In this document: one piece after another, positions 1 through 11,501 of the stretch
Numbering within the stretch: position 1 is the first letter of the stretch
Layout of the letters: every line of letters begins with the position of its first letter
NCBI GenBank assembly: GCA_039566865.1
Contig: CM076943.1
Coordinates: forward strand, 45,578,663 to 45,642,662
Direction: 5' to 3'
Origin: Aurelia coerulea
Lineage: Eukaryota > Cnidaria > Scyphozoa > Semaeostomeae > Ulmaridae
Length of the DNA stretch: 64,000 bases
Notes under the pieces: generated by a model
Told to the model about the DNA's origin: nothing
What the model saw: the letters and a program-made list of their open reading frames with translations, nothing else
Database searches by the model: none
Made by a program: the position numbers and the translations under genes

Positions 1-285
1 AGGCCACCAATTACTCTACAGTACTGGGAATAAACACACTTCCTACAAGGTAGGCGCCCTTGGTTGTACTTCCCCATTAGAACTAGTTTGAAGCCCAGTG
101 ATATTTTTTCATTTCTGATGATTGATTTGATGAAAACGTAGCAAATTCAACTTTATTCCGATTTGTCATGCATCAGTGATCTTGCATAAAAATTAGCATA
201 ATTACGATAAAGTGTATGGAGGGAAAACAAAATTTCTCCTAAACTATGAAAGGTAGGAGGCTCAGGTTTGAAACTATAACTCTCC

Positions 286-883
286 AACAAGGACAGATTT
301 GGTAAGACAATAGCACGAGTTGGGTTTGATTGACACGGTAATTCAAAGCGATCAGCGATCGCAGACAAAGGAAATTCTCTCAACCAGAATTTCAAAACAA
401 GCAAAGCCACAAAAGTTTCTCTGAAAACCGGGTAGCTAGCTCAATCGTCGTGCATTCCAGAAACTGTATTTAAGCGCAAACATGAGCATAGATCGAAAGA
501 AGAAGGATATATCTGCACATCTACCTCGGGCATTTTATTTCTTTGGTTCAGAAGCCGATTGGTAGGCGATTCAATTCTCTTGTTTTTTGGGTGTAAAGAA
601 AACACTTACTGCTCAGCTTCTGAACCAAAGAAATAAAATGCCCGAGGTAGATGTTTAGATCTATCCTTTTTCTTTCGATAAACACTCATGTTTGCTCTTA
701 AAAACATATTCTGAAATGCACAATAAGCGCGCTAGCAACTTGGGTTCAGAGAAACTTTTGCGGCTTCGTTTGTTTTGAAGTCATGGCTGAGAGAATTTCC
801 TTTGTCTGCAGTCGCTAATCATTTTGAATTCTGGTGTCAATAAAAGTATCTCGTGCTATTGTGTTACAAAATCTGTCCTTGTT
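286..883. mobile_element. Foldback element A, about 280-bp inverted arms, 9-bp target duplication
   Basis: Begins AACAAGGACAGATTT and ends with its complement; the arms pair over almost the full length. Flanked by TAACTCTCC at 277-285 and 884-892. A 9-bp duplication with long arms points to the Mutator/foldback group. No transposase inside. Confidence 0.9.
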
Positions 884-903
884 TAACTCTCCTGATATAG
901 ATC

Positions 904-1062
904 TAGGGCAAGGACCAAATTATTTGTCTATAATTCAAGGGTTTTAAGAATTTATGGCGTTTTTTCAAAAGTGAGCAAATTTGCGGCTGCTTCCTATGAA
1001 TTAATTATTTCATAATTTGGTAAAACAGAATAATTAAAAAAACTTTTTTGGTCTTTGCCCTA
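904..1062. mobile_element. TAGGGCAAGGACCAAA short MITE
   Basis: TAGGGCAAGGACCAAA at the left, TTTGGTCTTTGCCCTA at the right, about 160 bp, AT-rich interior. Confidence 0.6.
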
Positions 1063-1899
1063 GCTCTATGTCTTAGCTACCCTTGCTGAAAATCTGAAGT
1101 GATTCTGTCAAGATTTGTTCAAAATATCTTGATTTTCCTTCAAGAAATCATCAAAAATCATACTTTGCTACAAACGCAATTTAAAGTTGAACTTGTCAAT
1201 TTAAACACAATTTCTGCATCAAATGTTTGCTTATTGACACACAAAACTGTTCTGTGTCAAAGGTTAAGGCATATTCATGTAGAGTCTGACTCTTTTCATA
1301 GCTTCATGACCCCTGCATGCCTCTTAAAATGCATAAACCCTTGTAATATTTATGGAAAATCTACTGTAACGAAAGGGATATATCCACTTATCATCACTAT
1401 TCATTGCTTTGCTGAAGATGTGTGAACAATTACATTCATGTCAATTGCATTATTATCAAAGCAAAATGTTCAAACCACTGCAAATATTCTGTTTAAAGAA
1501 AAATGAAAATCACAGTTGTAAGCTTAGGCTTCTGCAATTTATCAAACGTGTTTTTGATTCAGAAAATTGTGTTTATTCGCTCAGCTGATCTCCTAGTGCT
1601 ACCCTACCTGGTTCCTAGGGTGTTCTGATTTCATACGCTGATCACGAAGCCGATCTTCGTACACGAGTACACTTCGATCAATCTGTCCAAAATAAGGACA
1701 GATTAGCAGCCATTATAGATTTGCAATTTGCTAGGCAACACTAATTATGTTGTTAACGATTTGAGTCGAGTTTGTCAGTATCTGCCTAAAAAGATCAACA
1801 AAAACTAAACGAGAAATAAACCTTTACCTTCTTTGTTCTTGAGAAAATAATCGATCTTGGAGACGAGTTTTCACATACACTTTATTTTACTCTAAAAAT
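1063..1899. other. No gene or repeat recognised
   Basis: AT-rich. A 108-codon plus frame at 1099-1425 has no family resemblance and unremarkable composition. Likewise 1-276 shows nothing. Confidence 0.5.
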
Positions 1900-2364
1900 C
1901 CCGGGGGGGGTACTCCCATTGTGGCCTGACAGGGGGGTCCAGTCAGGGTTAAAGAGGGCCAAAGCAAAAATTTTGAAAAATACCCTCAAATGGTAGTATA
2001 TTTTTCTATAACCCTCAAATGGTAGTTCCTGAATGTCAAATTGGGCCACTTGGTAGAATCTAGTAGTGAAAATTTTCTGTAGTTTTCAAAATTTTCTGCA
2101 GTTTTTCAAAATTTTTTATTGTAAAAACTGATTGAACAAAGCAAGAAAACTTCAAAATTAATTGATAATTATTGCTGCGACGACCGTATTGCCATGAGGA
2201 GGAGGCTACTGAGTTGAAATCTTGTACTGGCCAGGAATCTTGGAATTACACCAATTGGTAGTATGTGCTTGACAAATAGGGCCATTTGGTAGCCATTTGG
2301 TAAGACCCTCAAACCGACTGGACCCCCCTGTTAGGTCATAATGGGAATACCCCCCCCCCCGGGG
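1900..2364. mobile_element. G-tract element 1, interior motif TGGTA
   Basis: Starts with a CCCGGGGGGGG run and ends with a C-run plus GGGG; the arms pair beyond the runs (TCCCATT, GACCCCCCTG). The interior repeats variants of CAAATGGTAG / CATTTGGTAG about six times. No clear target duplication. Confidence 0.75.
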
Positions 2365-2524
2365 ACAACAAACTGAAAGTAAGGAAATGGCGGTAGGTCC
2401 TACCATGGCCCTTCTTATTGGCTGAAGTAAAATCTCTCAACTTTGCTTTGAGGGCACTGTCAACCGGGATGGTATCACTAGAGCCAGTCAGAATACCAAG
2501 CCTTGTTGCAAACAGTCTTACCTT

Positions 2525-3048
2525 AGCATAGGTTCCAAATCTTTAAAAAGGCTGGTGTAACATTGAGTGACCTATTTCTTTGAACTGAATGACTTCAAAG
2601 AAACTTTAGCTATTTCTCAATAATTCTACCGTTGGAATTTTCTGAAATCTTCAATAAGTTCAGAATTAGAGTGTTTTTCTTCTTTTTCAAGAATTCAAGA
2701 AAAATTAAAAAAAACTTTAAACCATCGTAATTTCTAAACTGTTTGACGTAACAATGAAATAATTTCGAAGAAGACCATAGTTTACGAATGCCTACAATAT
2801 GGTATCAAGCAAAAGTCTGTCACTCATCTGGTTTATGATTTAGAAATTTGATGACGTCACATCCTCAGATGAGTTGAAATGTAAGATACGCTGTAATTTC
2901 CAAAAATAATCAAAATTTCTGAACAGTCCAACGGTAGAATTATAGCTAAGTACCTAAAGTTTCTTTCAAGCCATTCAATCAGAAGAAATTGATAATTGAA
3001 TTTTACACCCACCTTTTTACGCTGAGATAAAGATTTGGAACCTATGCT
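2525..3048. mobile_element. AGCATAGG palindromic MITE, copy 1
   Basis: About 524 bp, with ends AGCATAGGTTCCAAATCTTT and complement, arms spanning most of the element. Target duplication TCTTACCTT (9 bp) at 2516-2524 and 3049-3057. Confidence 0.9.
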
Positions 3049-3293
3049 TCTTACCTTTGACGATCGATCATCTGCCCTGCCTGCTCTGCACCCCAAAATG
3101 TATTTCTCCAAATAACAAAGTATCCTCCAAAGCATTATCAGCAACAGCCAATAAAGGGGCTATCCTTTGTTCATCCTGTCTGCGCAGAAAATTTTGTACC
3201 GTGAGTGGACAACGATGGATGACGACTTCCGCTGACGTCAATCCTGAACGCAGAAAACATGAGTCCGCTTTCCAGGTGCATCATTGGCTGAAG

Positions 3294-3892
3294 AACAAGG
3301 GCAGATTTCGTAATACAATAGCAACAACTGCGTTTGATTGACACCCCAATTCAAAGCGCTTAGCGACTGCAGACAAAGGAAGTTCTCTCAACCAGTAATT
3401 CAAAACAACAAAGCCGCAAAAGTTTCTCCGAAACTAGCAGGGCAAACTCTCTCCTTGTGCAAGCGAAAGGTGGTTTTTAAGAGAAGTTATTTGCTTATAA
3501 CGAAAGAAGAAGGGCAGATCTAAAAATCTGTCTGGCGGATTTGGTTTATTTGATTCAGGAGCTGTTTTGTAGTCGTTTTATTTATGCCCTAATTACGCGA
3601 GAATTACAATGCCTTCTGTTCGGCTTCTGAATCAAATAAACAAAATCCGCCAGACAGAGCTTTAGATTTGCCCTTCTTCTTTCGTTATAAGCACATAACT
3701 TCTCTTAAAAACCACCTTTCGCTTGCACAAGGCGAGAGTTTGCCCTACTAGTTTCGAGGAAACTTCTGCGGCTTTGTTTGTTTTGATTTACTGGTTGGGA
3801 GAATTTCCTTTGTCTGCAGTCGCTAATCGCTTTGAATTGAGGTGTCAATCAAACGCAACTGTTGCTATTGTATTACAAAATCTGTCCTTGTT
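3294..3892. mobile_element. Foldback element B, same family, 9-bp target duplication
   Basis: Same ends and architecture as the copy at 286-883, with diverged arms. Flanked by TGGCTGAAG at 3285-3293 and 3893-3901, a perfect 9-bp match. Confidence 0.9.
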
Positions 3893-4306
3893 TGGCTGAA
3901 GCCATTAATCAATTATGCGGGCCATGTCAACGTTTGCTCCCAAAGCTAATTTTAAAGATTTGCAGCAGAAATCAATAACTTTTAGTTTAGTCAAAATAGT
4001 TGCGAAATGGAAAGTCGCCTTACGGAAGAAGTGGCCCCCCTGCTCATTGATCAAAGAATGGGTTGCTTGTTTGACAATCGCAACCTTATATCAAGCGAGA
4101 ACAATCACTTTTTTACCAATCTAGAAAAAACCTCACATTTTAACAGCATTCAGCATTCAGCATCCATCCCCTTCAGGAACTAAATGAAATTCTGAATTCA
4201 GTCAGTCAATATTGACCTGGTCCGGAATAGTGTTTAGAGAAGTGCTCATTGTGCCTGTCTCTTGCGTGTACATGCCTGTTTTGAAGGTAACATTGCTGAA
4301 ATAATA

Positions 4307-4904
4307 AACAAGGACAGATTTGGTAAGACAACAGCACGAGTTGGTTTTGATTGACACTGCAATTCAAAGCGATTAGCGATCGCAGACAAAGGAAATTCTC
4401 TCAACCAGAAATTCAAAACAAACAAAGCCGCAAAAATTTCTCTGAAACCCAGGTAGCTAGCTCGCTTGTTATGCATTCCAGAAACTGTTTTTAAGAGCAA
4501 ACATGAGCATAGATCGAGAGAAGAAGAATATATCTACGCATCTGTCACTGGCATTTAATTTGTTTGGTTCAAAAGCCGATTGGGTGGCGATTCAATTCTC
4601 TTATTTTTTGGGTGTAATTAAAACACTTACTGCTCAGCTTCTGAACCAAAGCAAAAAGTGCCCGAGTAGATGCTTAGATATATCCTTTTTCTTTCGATAA
4701 ACACTCATGTTTGCTCTTAAAAACAATTTCTGGATTGCACAACGAGCGCACTAGCTACTTGGGTTTCACAGAAACATTTGCGGCTTTGTTTGTTTTGAAT
4801 TTCTGGTTGAGAGAATTTCCATTGTCTGCGACCGCTAATCGCTTTGAATTGCGGTGTCAATCAAAACCAATTCGTGCTATTGTCTTACCAAATCTGTCCT
4901 TGTT
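4307..4904. mobile_element. Foldback element C, same family, 9-bp target duplication
   Basis: 598 bp, the same length as copy A and closely similar to it. Flanked by GAAATAATA at 4298-4306 and 4905-4913. Confidence 0.9.
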
Positions 4905-4913
4905 GAAATAATA

Positions 4914-5390
4914 CGGAATGGTTGATCCAGTTTCCCAATTTTTAAGTTTCCTAAAGGATGATCGTTTCATCATCGATTATTGTCTTTTTTACAATTTCTT
5001 TTGCTCGCAGAGGGCCATTCATAAACCATACCTTTCATTAAGTTAGGAAAGGAAATACGCCCTAACGTCCTAAGGCTAAGCTGTTACTCTACTCCTACGA
5101 CTGAGGGTGATGGTGTTAACCAAGACAAGAAAGCTCATAGTGTTTCATAATGTTACCACAATCCGCGTGCCTAAATTCTCTAATTGAATCGTTGTTGCTT
5201 CGTTCTAGCCACATACAATAAACCAGACAATGAGTAGAATTATGATTTCGTCCTAGTTCTTGCAGCTGCTACTACCTTAACCACTACCTCCCTCACCACT
5301 CAAATCAGGACTCACCAGAGCATGGGTAGTTAGACGGCCGAAGCTGTGCTTGATTCCCACAGCTTTGTTCTTTTGCGGAAGAAAACATTA
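4914..5390. other. No gene recognised
   Basis: Unique sequence between foldback element C and the 5392 inverted repeat; no convincing frame. Confidence 0.45.
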
Positions 5391-5391
5391 T

Positions 5392-5500
5392 TTACTACTA
5401 TGGAGGAGCTAGCGTAAGAGATTTCGTTACCTCCTCTGCAAAACTATAGGAATTATTCCTCCGCAGGTATATATAAGTTGCAGCACTCCTCCATAGAAGT
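5392..5500. repeat. TATGGAGGAG inverted repeat
   Basis: ACTACTATGGAGGAG at the left and CTCCTCCATAGAAGT at the right, about 105 bp; a possible MITE. Confidence 0.45.
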
Positions 5501-5501
5501 A

Positions 5502-6176
5502 CTGGATGTTCCAAAAAAATGTATATGGCTTTGGTTGACTCCTATGCTGTGAATTTAGCTTCAATTAATGTCTCATCACTCTAAAAATGTTCCTCGATAG
5601 TTAAGTTGAAAATAGATACCTCGTTTGTTGATATTGGTACTTTGAGAGCAGAGATGTAAATCTTGAAAGCTCAAATTTGCCTCTTCCTGCAAACCAGAGC
5701 GTTAGCCTTTTGACCTCAGCAATTTCTTAAGGCACAGCGTATAAATAAAGGATAGCCTTGATTAAATTTGAACAGTATTAGATCTTGTGTTATTCTGTTT
5801 CCCAGAAGTCACCCCCCCCCCTCCAGTCACCCATTGGGAAGTTTCTTAATTCTTCGTTAATTTCAGTTCTTAATTTCGATATGCTTCATAAATTTGCTTA
5901 GCTCTGGTTTGCTAGCCTGTGTTCCAGACCACTTGAGAAGGAAAGTTTCTTTTCCTTCAAAGTGGTCTGGAACACAGGCTATGGTTTGTAAGTGGACACA
6001 AATTTGAGCTTTCAAGATTGATATTTCTGCTCTCAGAGCACCAATACCAACAAACGAGGTATCTATGTTCAAGTTAAATATCGAGGAACATTTTGAGAGT
6101 GATTAGCCATTGCGTAAAGCTAAATTCACATCGCTGGAGTCAACCAAATCTGTATGCATTCTTTTGGGACACCCGG
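5502..6176. mobile_element. CCGGGTGTCCCAAAA mariner-like MITE, copy 1 (with nested insert)
   Basis: TA-flanked. Right end GGGACACCCGG; left end mutated (CTGGATGTTCC). Arms match 17989-18596. A 70-bp palindrome is inserted at 5912-5981. Confidence 0.82.
5912..5981. mobile_element. 70-bp nested palindromic mini-element
   Basis: Ends CTAGCCTGTGTTCCAGACC and complement. Flanked by TGGTTTG at 5905-5911 and 5982-5988. Sister copies of the host MITE lack it. Confidence 0.8.
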
Positions 6177-6217
6177 TACACCAGCAGTGTCCAGCTACCC
6201 ATGGATTCATGATACTA

Positions 6218-6869
6218 CAGGGTGAGTCAATAAAAAGAATCCCCATTTGAAAGGTCACAAGGTCACAGCTCCCTGGATATCAACACGATGATATTGACAA
6301 ATGTATAGTTGAATGGCCAATGGTGGACATGTTCAAATCCAATTCAAAATTTACCTGCCTGAAATCGGCTACTCCGTTCTGAAATTATGAGGGATTTTCT
6401 CGAGAAAGCCTCTTCAAGAAAACTTCAAAGCGTGCCCAAAATAACGAACAAACATTCCTACCACTTCTGCCTTACACGGGCCTTACAGCAATGACTTCTG
6501 CACGCTTTAGCATGTGCTATCCTCCTGGGAGGATAAATAAGTCTTCCCCCTGGTATCAATAACCAATTCAAGGAGATTTCATTCTCCCAAGAGGAGAAAT
6601 ACATGAACACATGTGAGTGTCATCATTTTTAGGAAGGAAAACCAAGGAAGATTTGCTCATTGCTTTTACTGGTTTTTGCAGGTTATTGGAAGGGGCTTTC
6701 TGCAGAAAATCTCCCATATCCACGGGAAGGAATGACCGATTAAAGCCGGGTAAATTACTGAACCTAATAGAACATATTGTCAATGAAACAAGACAGTTTT
6801 CAATATTAGTGATTTGATATTCGGGGAGCAGTGACCTTCCAAACGGGCATTATTTTTTTACTCACCCGG
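6218..6869. mobile_element. CAGGGTGAGTCA inverted-repeat MITE
   Basis: Left TA|CAGGGTGAGTCAATAAAAAG, right TTTTTTACTCACCCGG. Subterminal CATTTGAAAGGTCAC pairs with GTGACCTTCCAAACG. Confidence 0.75.
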
Positions 6870-6973
6870 TTCAACTAAAACAAGGAATCTTTTTGTGCAT
6901 GGACTGAAACAGAGCTTTTGAGCATTAGACCAATTAGACTGATAACAAGAAATGCAAATCCCTGTTTCTGAGC

Positions 6974-7263
6974 CCTGGGGGGGGGGGGTACATAACATGT
7001 TCAGGGTACGAGTATGTGCCGCCCATATGGTTGGGTTTTTGAGCCTAAAGTTCTCTAACAAGGGTCCTTTTTTCGGCAGATTTTCCACAAATATGGGTGG
7101 GGTTTTGCTGAAATTCACAAAATAGTTAAAAATAGGCAGTTCTGGGCCAAAATTCATCATAAAAGTGGGTACCAAGGCAAATTTCGGTAATTAGAAAAGG
7201 GTGCCATTCTGAAAACTGGGCGGCAGACCCCCGTCCACTCACAAGTCATGTACCCGCCCGGGT
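6974..7263. mobile_element. G-tract element 2, flanks TTTCTGAGC
   Basis: A G-run followed by TACATAACATG at the left, with complement-like GTCATGTACCCGCCCGGG at the right. Flanked by TTTCTGAGC at 6965-6973 and 7264-7272. Sister copy at 49884-50176. Confidence 0.8.
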
Positions 7264-7359
7264 TTTCTGAGCTGTAACATTACGTCCATTATGAAGTCTA
7301 GTTTGAGCTGCAAGGGGGTATTGGATAAGGTAGTAGTAGCCATAAGGGCCCATAATTCT

Positions 7360-8480
7360 GTCCCTTGGTGCTCCACAAGGATCGGTTCTTGGTCCCCTGT
7401 TCTTTAACATCTACACAAATGATTTGTTGCTCTCCATACACGATACTGATATCTGCAATTACGCGGATGATATAACCATACATATATGCGATAAGAATCT
7501 TGATAATGTAATTGCAAGGCTGGAGAATGATCAAGCACAATTATTCAATGGTTCGTTGATAAATTTATGAAATTGAATACAGATTAATGTAATTTACTCA
7601 TACTTGGTAGAAATTCTAATCAACAGGTCACAGTTAATGTAGGAGATTCTGTCATAGCAAATACGAAAGAGGAAAAGCTACTAGGCGTTGTGATCGACAA
7701 AAAACTCAATCTGAGATACATATCAAATAAGTTGTGTAAGAAAGCTGGTAGCAAACTCTTCGCCCTTGCTCGCTTATCTGGATACACGGACTATAAGAAT
7801 CCCAATGAGAGCCTTCGTAATTAGCCAGTTTCAATACTGTCCATTATTCTGGATGTTTCACAGTAGGCACATGAATACACTCATTTTTTTTATAAGAAAC
7901 TGCTTATAAGAAACGGTAGGCTCAATTTTTCGAAAGCTAAGAAACAACCCTACCTGAATTGAAAAAAGCTAAGAAACTTCTGTAATTTTTAGTTCTAATT
8001 TTCCTATCACATTCAAAAAATATTTTGACATTGTACAGTTAAAGGAACTGTTTGGACATTATTTTGAGTGCGAATCATGTTATTTACTCGTTTGAGAGAC
8101 TTACTAAGTAATTTGGGAGCCCTTTAGACAAGACAAAATCAACTCTAAACTTCCGGCAATAATAATATAAGAAACACGTAAGAAACTTTTGGTAGCAAAA
8201 TTACCCAAAAATTTAAGAAACTGCCTACCAGCCGCGGACCTTAGTTTCTTATAAAAAAAATGAGTGTAATAAGTTTAACAGAATGCACGAAAGAGCCTTG
8301 ACAATCGCATACAAGGATTATGAATCTAGCTTCAACACCCTGCTAGAAAAAGATGACTCGGTTAATATTCATGCGAGTTAATATTCATGCGAGGAACCTG
8401 CAAACTCTTATGATCGAAATGTTTAAAACTAAGGAGAACATCAACCCCCCTTTTATGAGAGAAATTATCTGTGAGCGCCG
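7360..8480 (+). mobile_element. LINE reverse-transcriptase relic with YADD motif, split by a MITE
   Basis: Encodes GAPQGSVLGPLFFNIYTNDL and NYADD, the catalytic block of non-LTR reverse transcriptase, then LLGVVIDKKL and a thumb-region FNRMHERALTIAYKDY after the insertion at 7878-8266. At least one frameshift (near 7535) and several stops make it dead. Jockey/CR1-like by its C-terminal pattern. Confidence 0.88.
7878..8266. mobile_element. Mariner-type MITE with TTATAAGAAAC arms, inserted in a LINE relic
   Basis: Ends CACTCATTTTT and complement, with TA on both sides (7876-7877, 8267-8268). It interrupts a reverse-transcriptase reading frame. Confidence 0.88.
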
Positions 8481-10239
8481 TGTTAATTGCTGCCGAAGGC
8501 AGCCTTACTATTCTTAATCAATCAGAAAGCGAAATTAGTCTGCCGTCCGCCTATGTAGACAGGGCAGCTCACGGCTGCGGTTTGCGGGCGCGCGGCTTGT
8601 GAGCATTTATCCAACAACCAACAAAAGTTCTCCAACAAAAGATAATGAGTTCTTCCTACCTACGTAACTACCTAACTACCTAACTATGTCAATGGACGAC
8701 AAAGGTTTATTTCTGACCATGCAGAACTCAATATTACGGACCAAGGAACCCTGGACTACAGAACTACGGAACCAAGAGCCTTGGACTCAGGAACTAGAAA
8801 CCGGCGGAGGAGAGTAACTCAATATTCTAAATCATTTACCTTTTGAACAATTACCCAACTGTAAATTCAAACATAATACACGTTTCCTTAGTGATAATCA
8901 TTCAATTAATTTCTATAAAAATTAACCTCGCCACAGTCGCATTTGGTACAAATACTAATCGGCAGCACTCGCTGACTGTTGTTATATCTAGTTATAATCT
9001 GGGAAACAATAATGAATTTGTGATACCAAGGGTTTTGTTGTAGTTTTCATACCATATTTTGGACTTTCGGATTTTTACCAGCTCGGATCTTTGTATTACT
9101 ACGTTTTTATGTTTGAAGAATGAAAACATTATGGAGGGGCTTTTGCTCAAACCGGAAGGAATAGATCTACCTACCTACCTACCTACCTACCTACCTACCT
9201 ACCTACCTACCTACCTACCTATATAGAGACATAGGAATCAGGAATGTTGTAACAATAGACATTATTCGTACACACAATTGACACAATTGATGAAGCATCT
9301 GAGATATTTACAGGCATTGTTAATGTATACAATCAAAACAATTCTGACATATTTGGGCTAACAATCAAATTTGGCGTGGTTGCCAATTGACATTTCTTCA
9401 TTACGGCTAATTGACTACTTGCTTCTATCATTTATCGAGGTGCCAACTCATTACAGGGCACTCTTCAAAAATTTGACCTCTTTGACCTGGCACACTGCCC
9501 TTACTGTTTTAAATCTTCGATATCAATAACTGTTAACAAGGGAACCTACCAACCCATATCATACTATCAAGAAGCAAGTGTGGCACTGTTATAGTGGCAA
9601 CTCTTGTCAGGATAAAGTAAACAATTTGTCAATATTTTCGGCTATCCTTTCGTTTCACTCAGGCAGAGTCAATTGAAAAATTGACTCTGACTCAGGCCAG
9701 TAAGAAGCATCTTGAACTTGGAGTGGGCACGGCATTTCAATGGCACTTTTTTCGTAAGAAGGGTACTTTGATATGCATCAGATTTTTGATGGTAAAAATG
9801 TGATATATAGAAGAAAATAGTGTGAATGCTGATAGATATCCGATTTCCTTCTCAATGAAACAAAGTGAGAGTAAACATAACTAAATCACGAAGTAAATAG
9901 TAACAAAATTAAGCGACTTTCTGTTCGCATTGTTCTTGAATAGGAGCACATCCTGAGACAAAAATGGCACCTTTTAGTTTGTTGCAAAATCTTTGAGGGC
10001 ACGTGCCCCCAGTGCCCCCCGGTTCCTACGTCTCTCGGCTCTCGCTATATCTAATGTAATAGTTCTGATGCATATCAAGAAATCTGGTCTGCTTCATCAA
10101 GTGGGCTCGTCAATAGGCTGCAGCCATTTCGATATATGCAATTGCAAATAGATATTCTCTTACTTTGAGGCAAACTATGTGCATAATCTCATTCTTCAAA
10201 CATGGCTAATGGGGGCCTTTAATTAATTCTGTTTCGAAA
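8481..10239. other. Intergenic, little recognisable
   Basis: Holds the CTAC microsatellite. At about 9280-9370 a plus frame reads TIDEASEIFTGIVNVYNQ and FGLTIKF, faintly like the region after the catalytic Asp pair in LINE enzymes. Nothing else is recognised. Confidence 0.4.
9165..9222. repeat. CTAC/TACC microsatellite
   Basis: About thirteen tandem CTAC units. A shorter ACTACCTA tract lies at 8655-8690. Confidence 0.95.
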
Positions 10240-10445
10240 TTTTATACCTCGTATTTGAAATCTTATTCATTTAATCCTGTATGCATATTTATTGGATTGT
10301 ATTAGTTTTTAGCAATTGGCTTGGATTAGCTAGTGCAGTATTATTTTAAATTTTTACTGTACATAGCTATGTAGCGCCAACTTTAAATAAATCGATTATT
10401 ATCATTATCATTATTATTATTATTATTGCTATTATTATCATCATT
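10240..10445 (+). mobile_element. LINE 3' tail with ATT repeat
   Basis: AT-rich 3' UTR-like stretch ending AATAAATCGATTATTATCATT and an ATT microsatellite, the usual CR1-like terminus. No coding part. Confidence 0.5.
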
Positions 10446-10600
10446 ATGGGGTGACAATCATATTAAGACTTGCATGGTGGACAGCGATAGAAAAAACTAC
10501 AGTATGAAATCTTCAAGTGAATACTATATACCGACATCCATCTGTTTATACTTAATTTTGGCCTCTAACTCAAGTTATACTTATATGGAAAGGGTACAGC

Positions 10601-10924
10601 CCCCCCCCGAGAGGGAGGGGGTACTTTACTGTTAATTGTATGGGGGTTTGAACTCCAAGAAATGACTTTTTCATCCGGCTTTTGGATTTATCCTTTGAAG
10701 TGATAGCCAGCCGGCTTGAGCAAAAATCCGCTAGATCTACACTCCAAAATGTAGGAAATTCACAGACAAATAATGAAATAACACTTTTAACAACCGGCTT
10801 TATCAAAATTTCCGTCTTTTGATACCCGTCTTTTGATACCCGGCATCAGAAAATGAGGTGAAAATGATACCCCGGGAAGGAACGGAAACTCCATCAGCAA
10901 AATATACTAAATACTCTCCCCGGG
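10601..10924. mobile_element. G-tract element 3, interior CCGG-containing motif
   Basis: Left end C-run then GAGAGGGAGGGGG; right end CTCTCCCCGGG. Target duplication GGTACAGC at 10593-10600 and 10925-10932. The interior repeats CCGGC and TTTTGATACCCG units. Related copy at 40936-41238. Confidence 0.78.
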
Positions 10925-11006
10925 GGTACAGCAATAATTTTTATAACCTTTCAATTAAATCTCGTTTTCTGACATATTTATAAGGTTCCCTATTACTAAA
11001 GTCCGT

Positions 11007-11125
11007 CTCAAAGATGTCACCTCAGATATGCCATATAGCGCAAAATTCCTTTCCAAAGCACTTCTATTGTTGTTGATCGTGCGCGGGCATTTGCTGCAGG
11101 TGACATCTAATTTGAGACATACTAT
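11007..11125. repeat. GTCTCAAAGATGTCACCTCAG inverted repeat beside G-tract element 4
   Basis: GTCTCAAAGATGTCACCT at the left and AGGTGACATCTAATTTGAGAC at the right. Probably a small MITE; the open frame across it is not supported as a gene. Confidence 0.5.
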
Positions 11126-11127
11126 AG

Positions 11128-11469
11128 CCCAGGGGGACACTCAGCACATACACATACGGGGGGGGGGTCAGTCCGAGAAATTTTCAGGAAACCCAAAAAT
11201 ATCAGTTTAGCTTCGTTACAACCCAAAAATATCAGCTCATTTTATGTTTTATACCTTGACATCTGAAACAATGAAAATTGAGGCCAGGATTCCGCCAGGA
11301 TTGCCTCTAAAGAACCCAAAAATATCATTTTGACCATATTTGATGCCCAAAAATATCAAAGACATAATTTCAGTTTATTTGGACCCAAAAATATCACTCT
11401 CAGCAATATTCTGACCCAAAAATATTGGACTTACCTCCCTGTATGTGCATGCGATGACTGCCCCCTGGG
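11128..11469. mobile_element. G-tract element 4, six CCCAAAAATAT repeats
   Basis: Ends CCCAGGGGG and CCCCCTGGG, with further pairing of CACATAC blocks. The 8-bp target duplication TACTATAG lies at 11120-11127 and 11470-11477. CCCAAAAATAT occurs six times inside at irregular spacing. Confidence 0.85.
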
Positions 11470-11501
11470 TACTATAGTACCATAGCTAATAACGTAAAAT
11501 A

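Noticed and set aside
1099..1425. 108-codon plus frame.
   Set aside because: No family resemblance, no splice context, composition like the surrounding AT-rich DNA.
9165..9222. Regular CTAC repeats considered as a CRISPR-like array.
   Set aside because: The unit is 4 bp with no spacers; it is an ordinary microsatellite in a eukaryotic genome.
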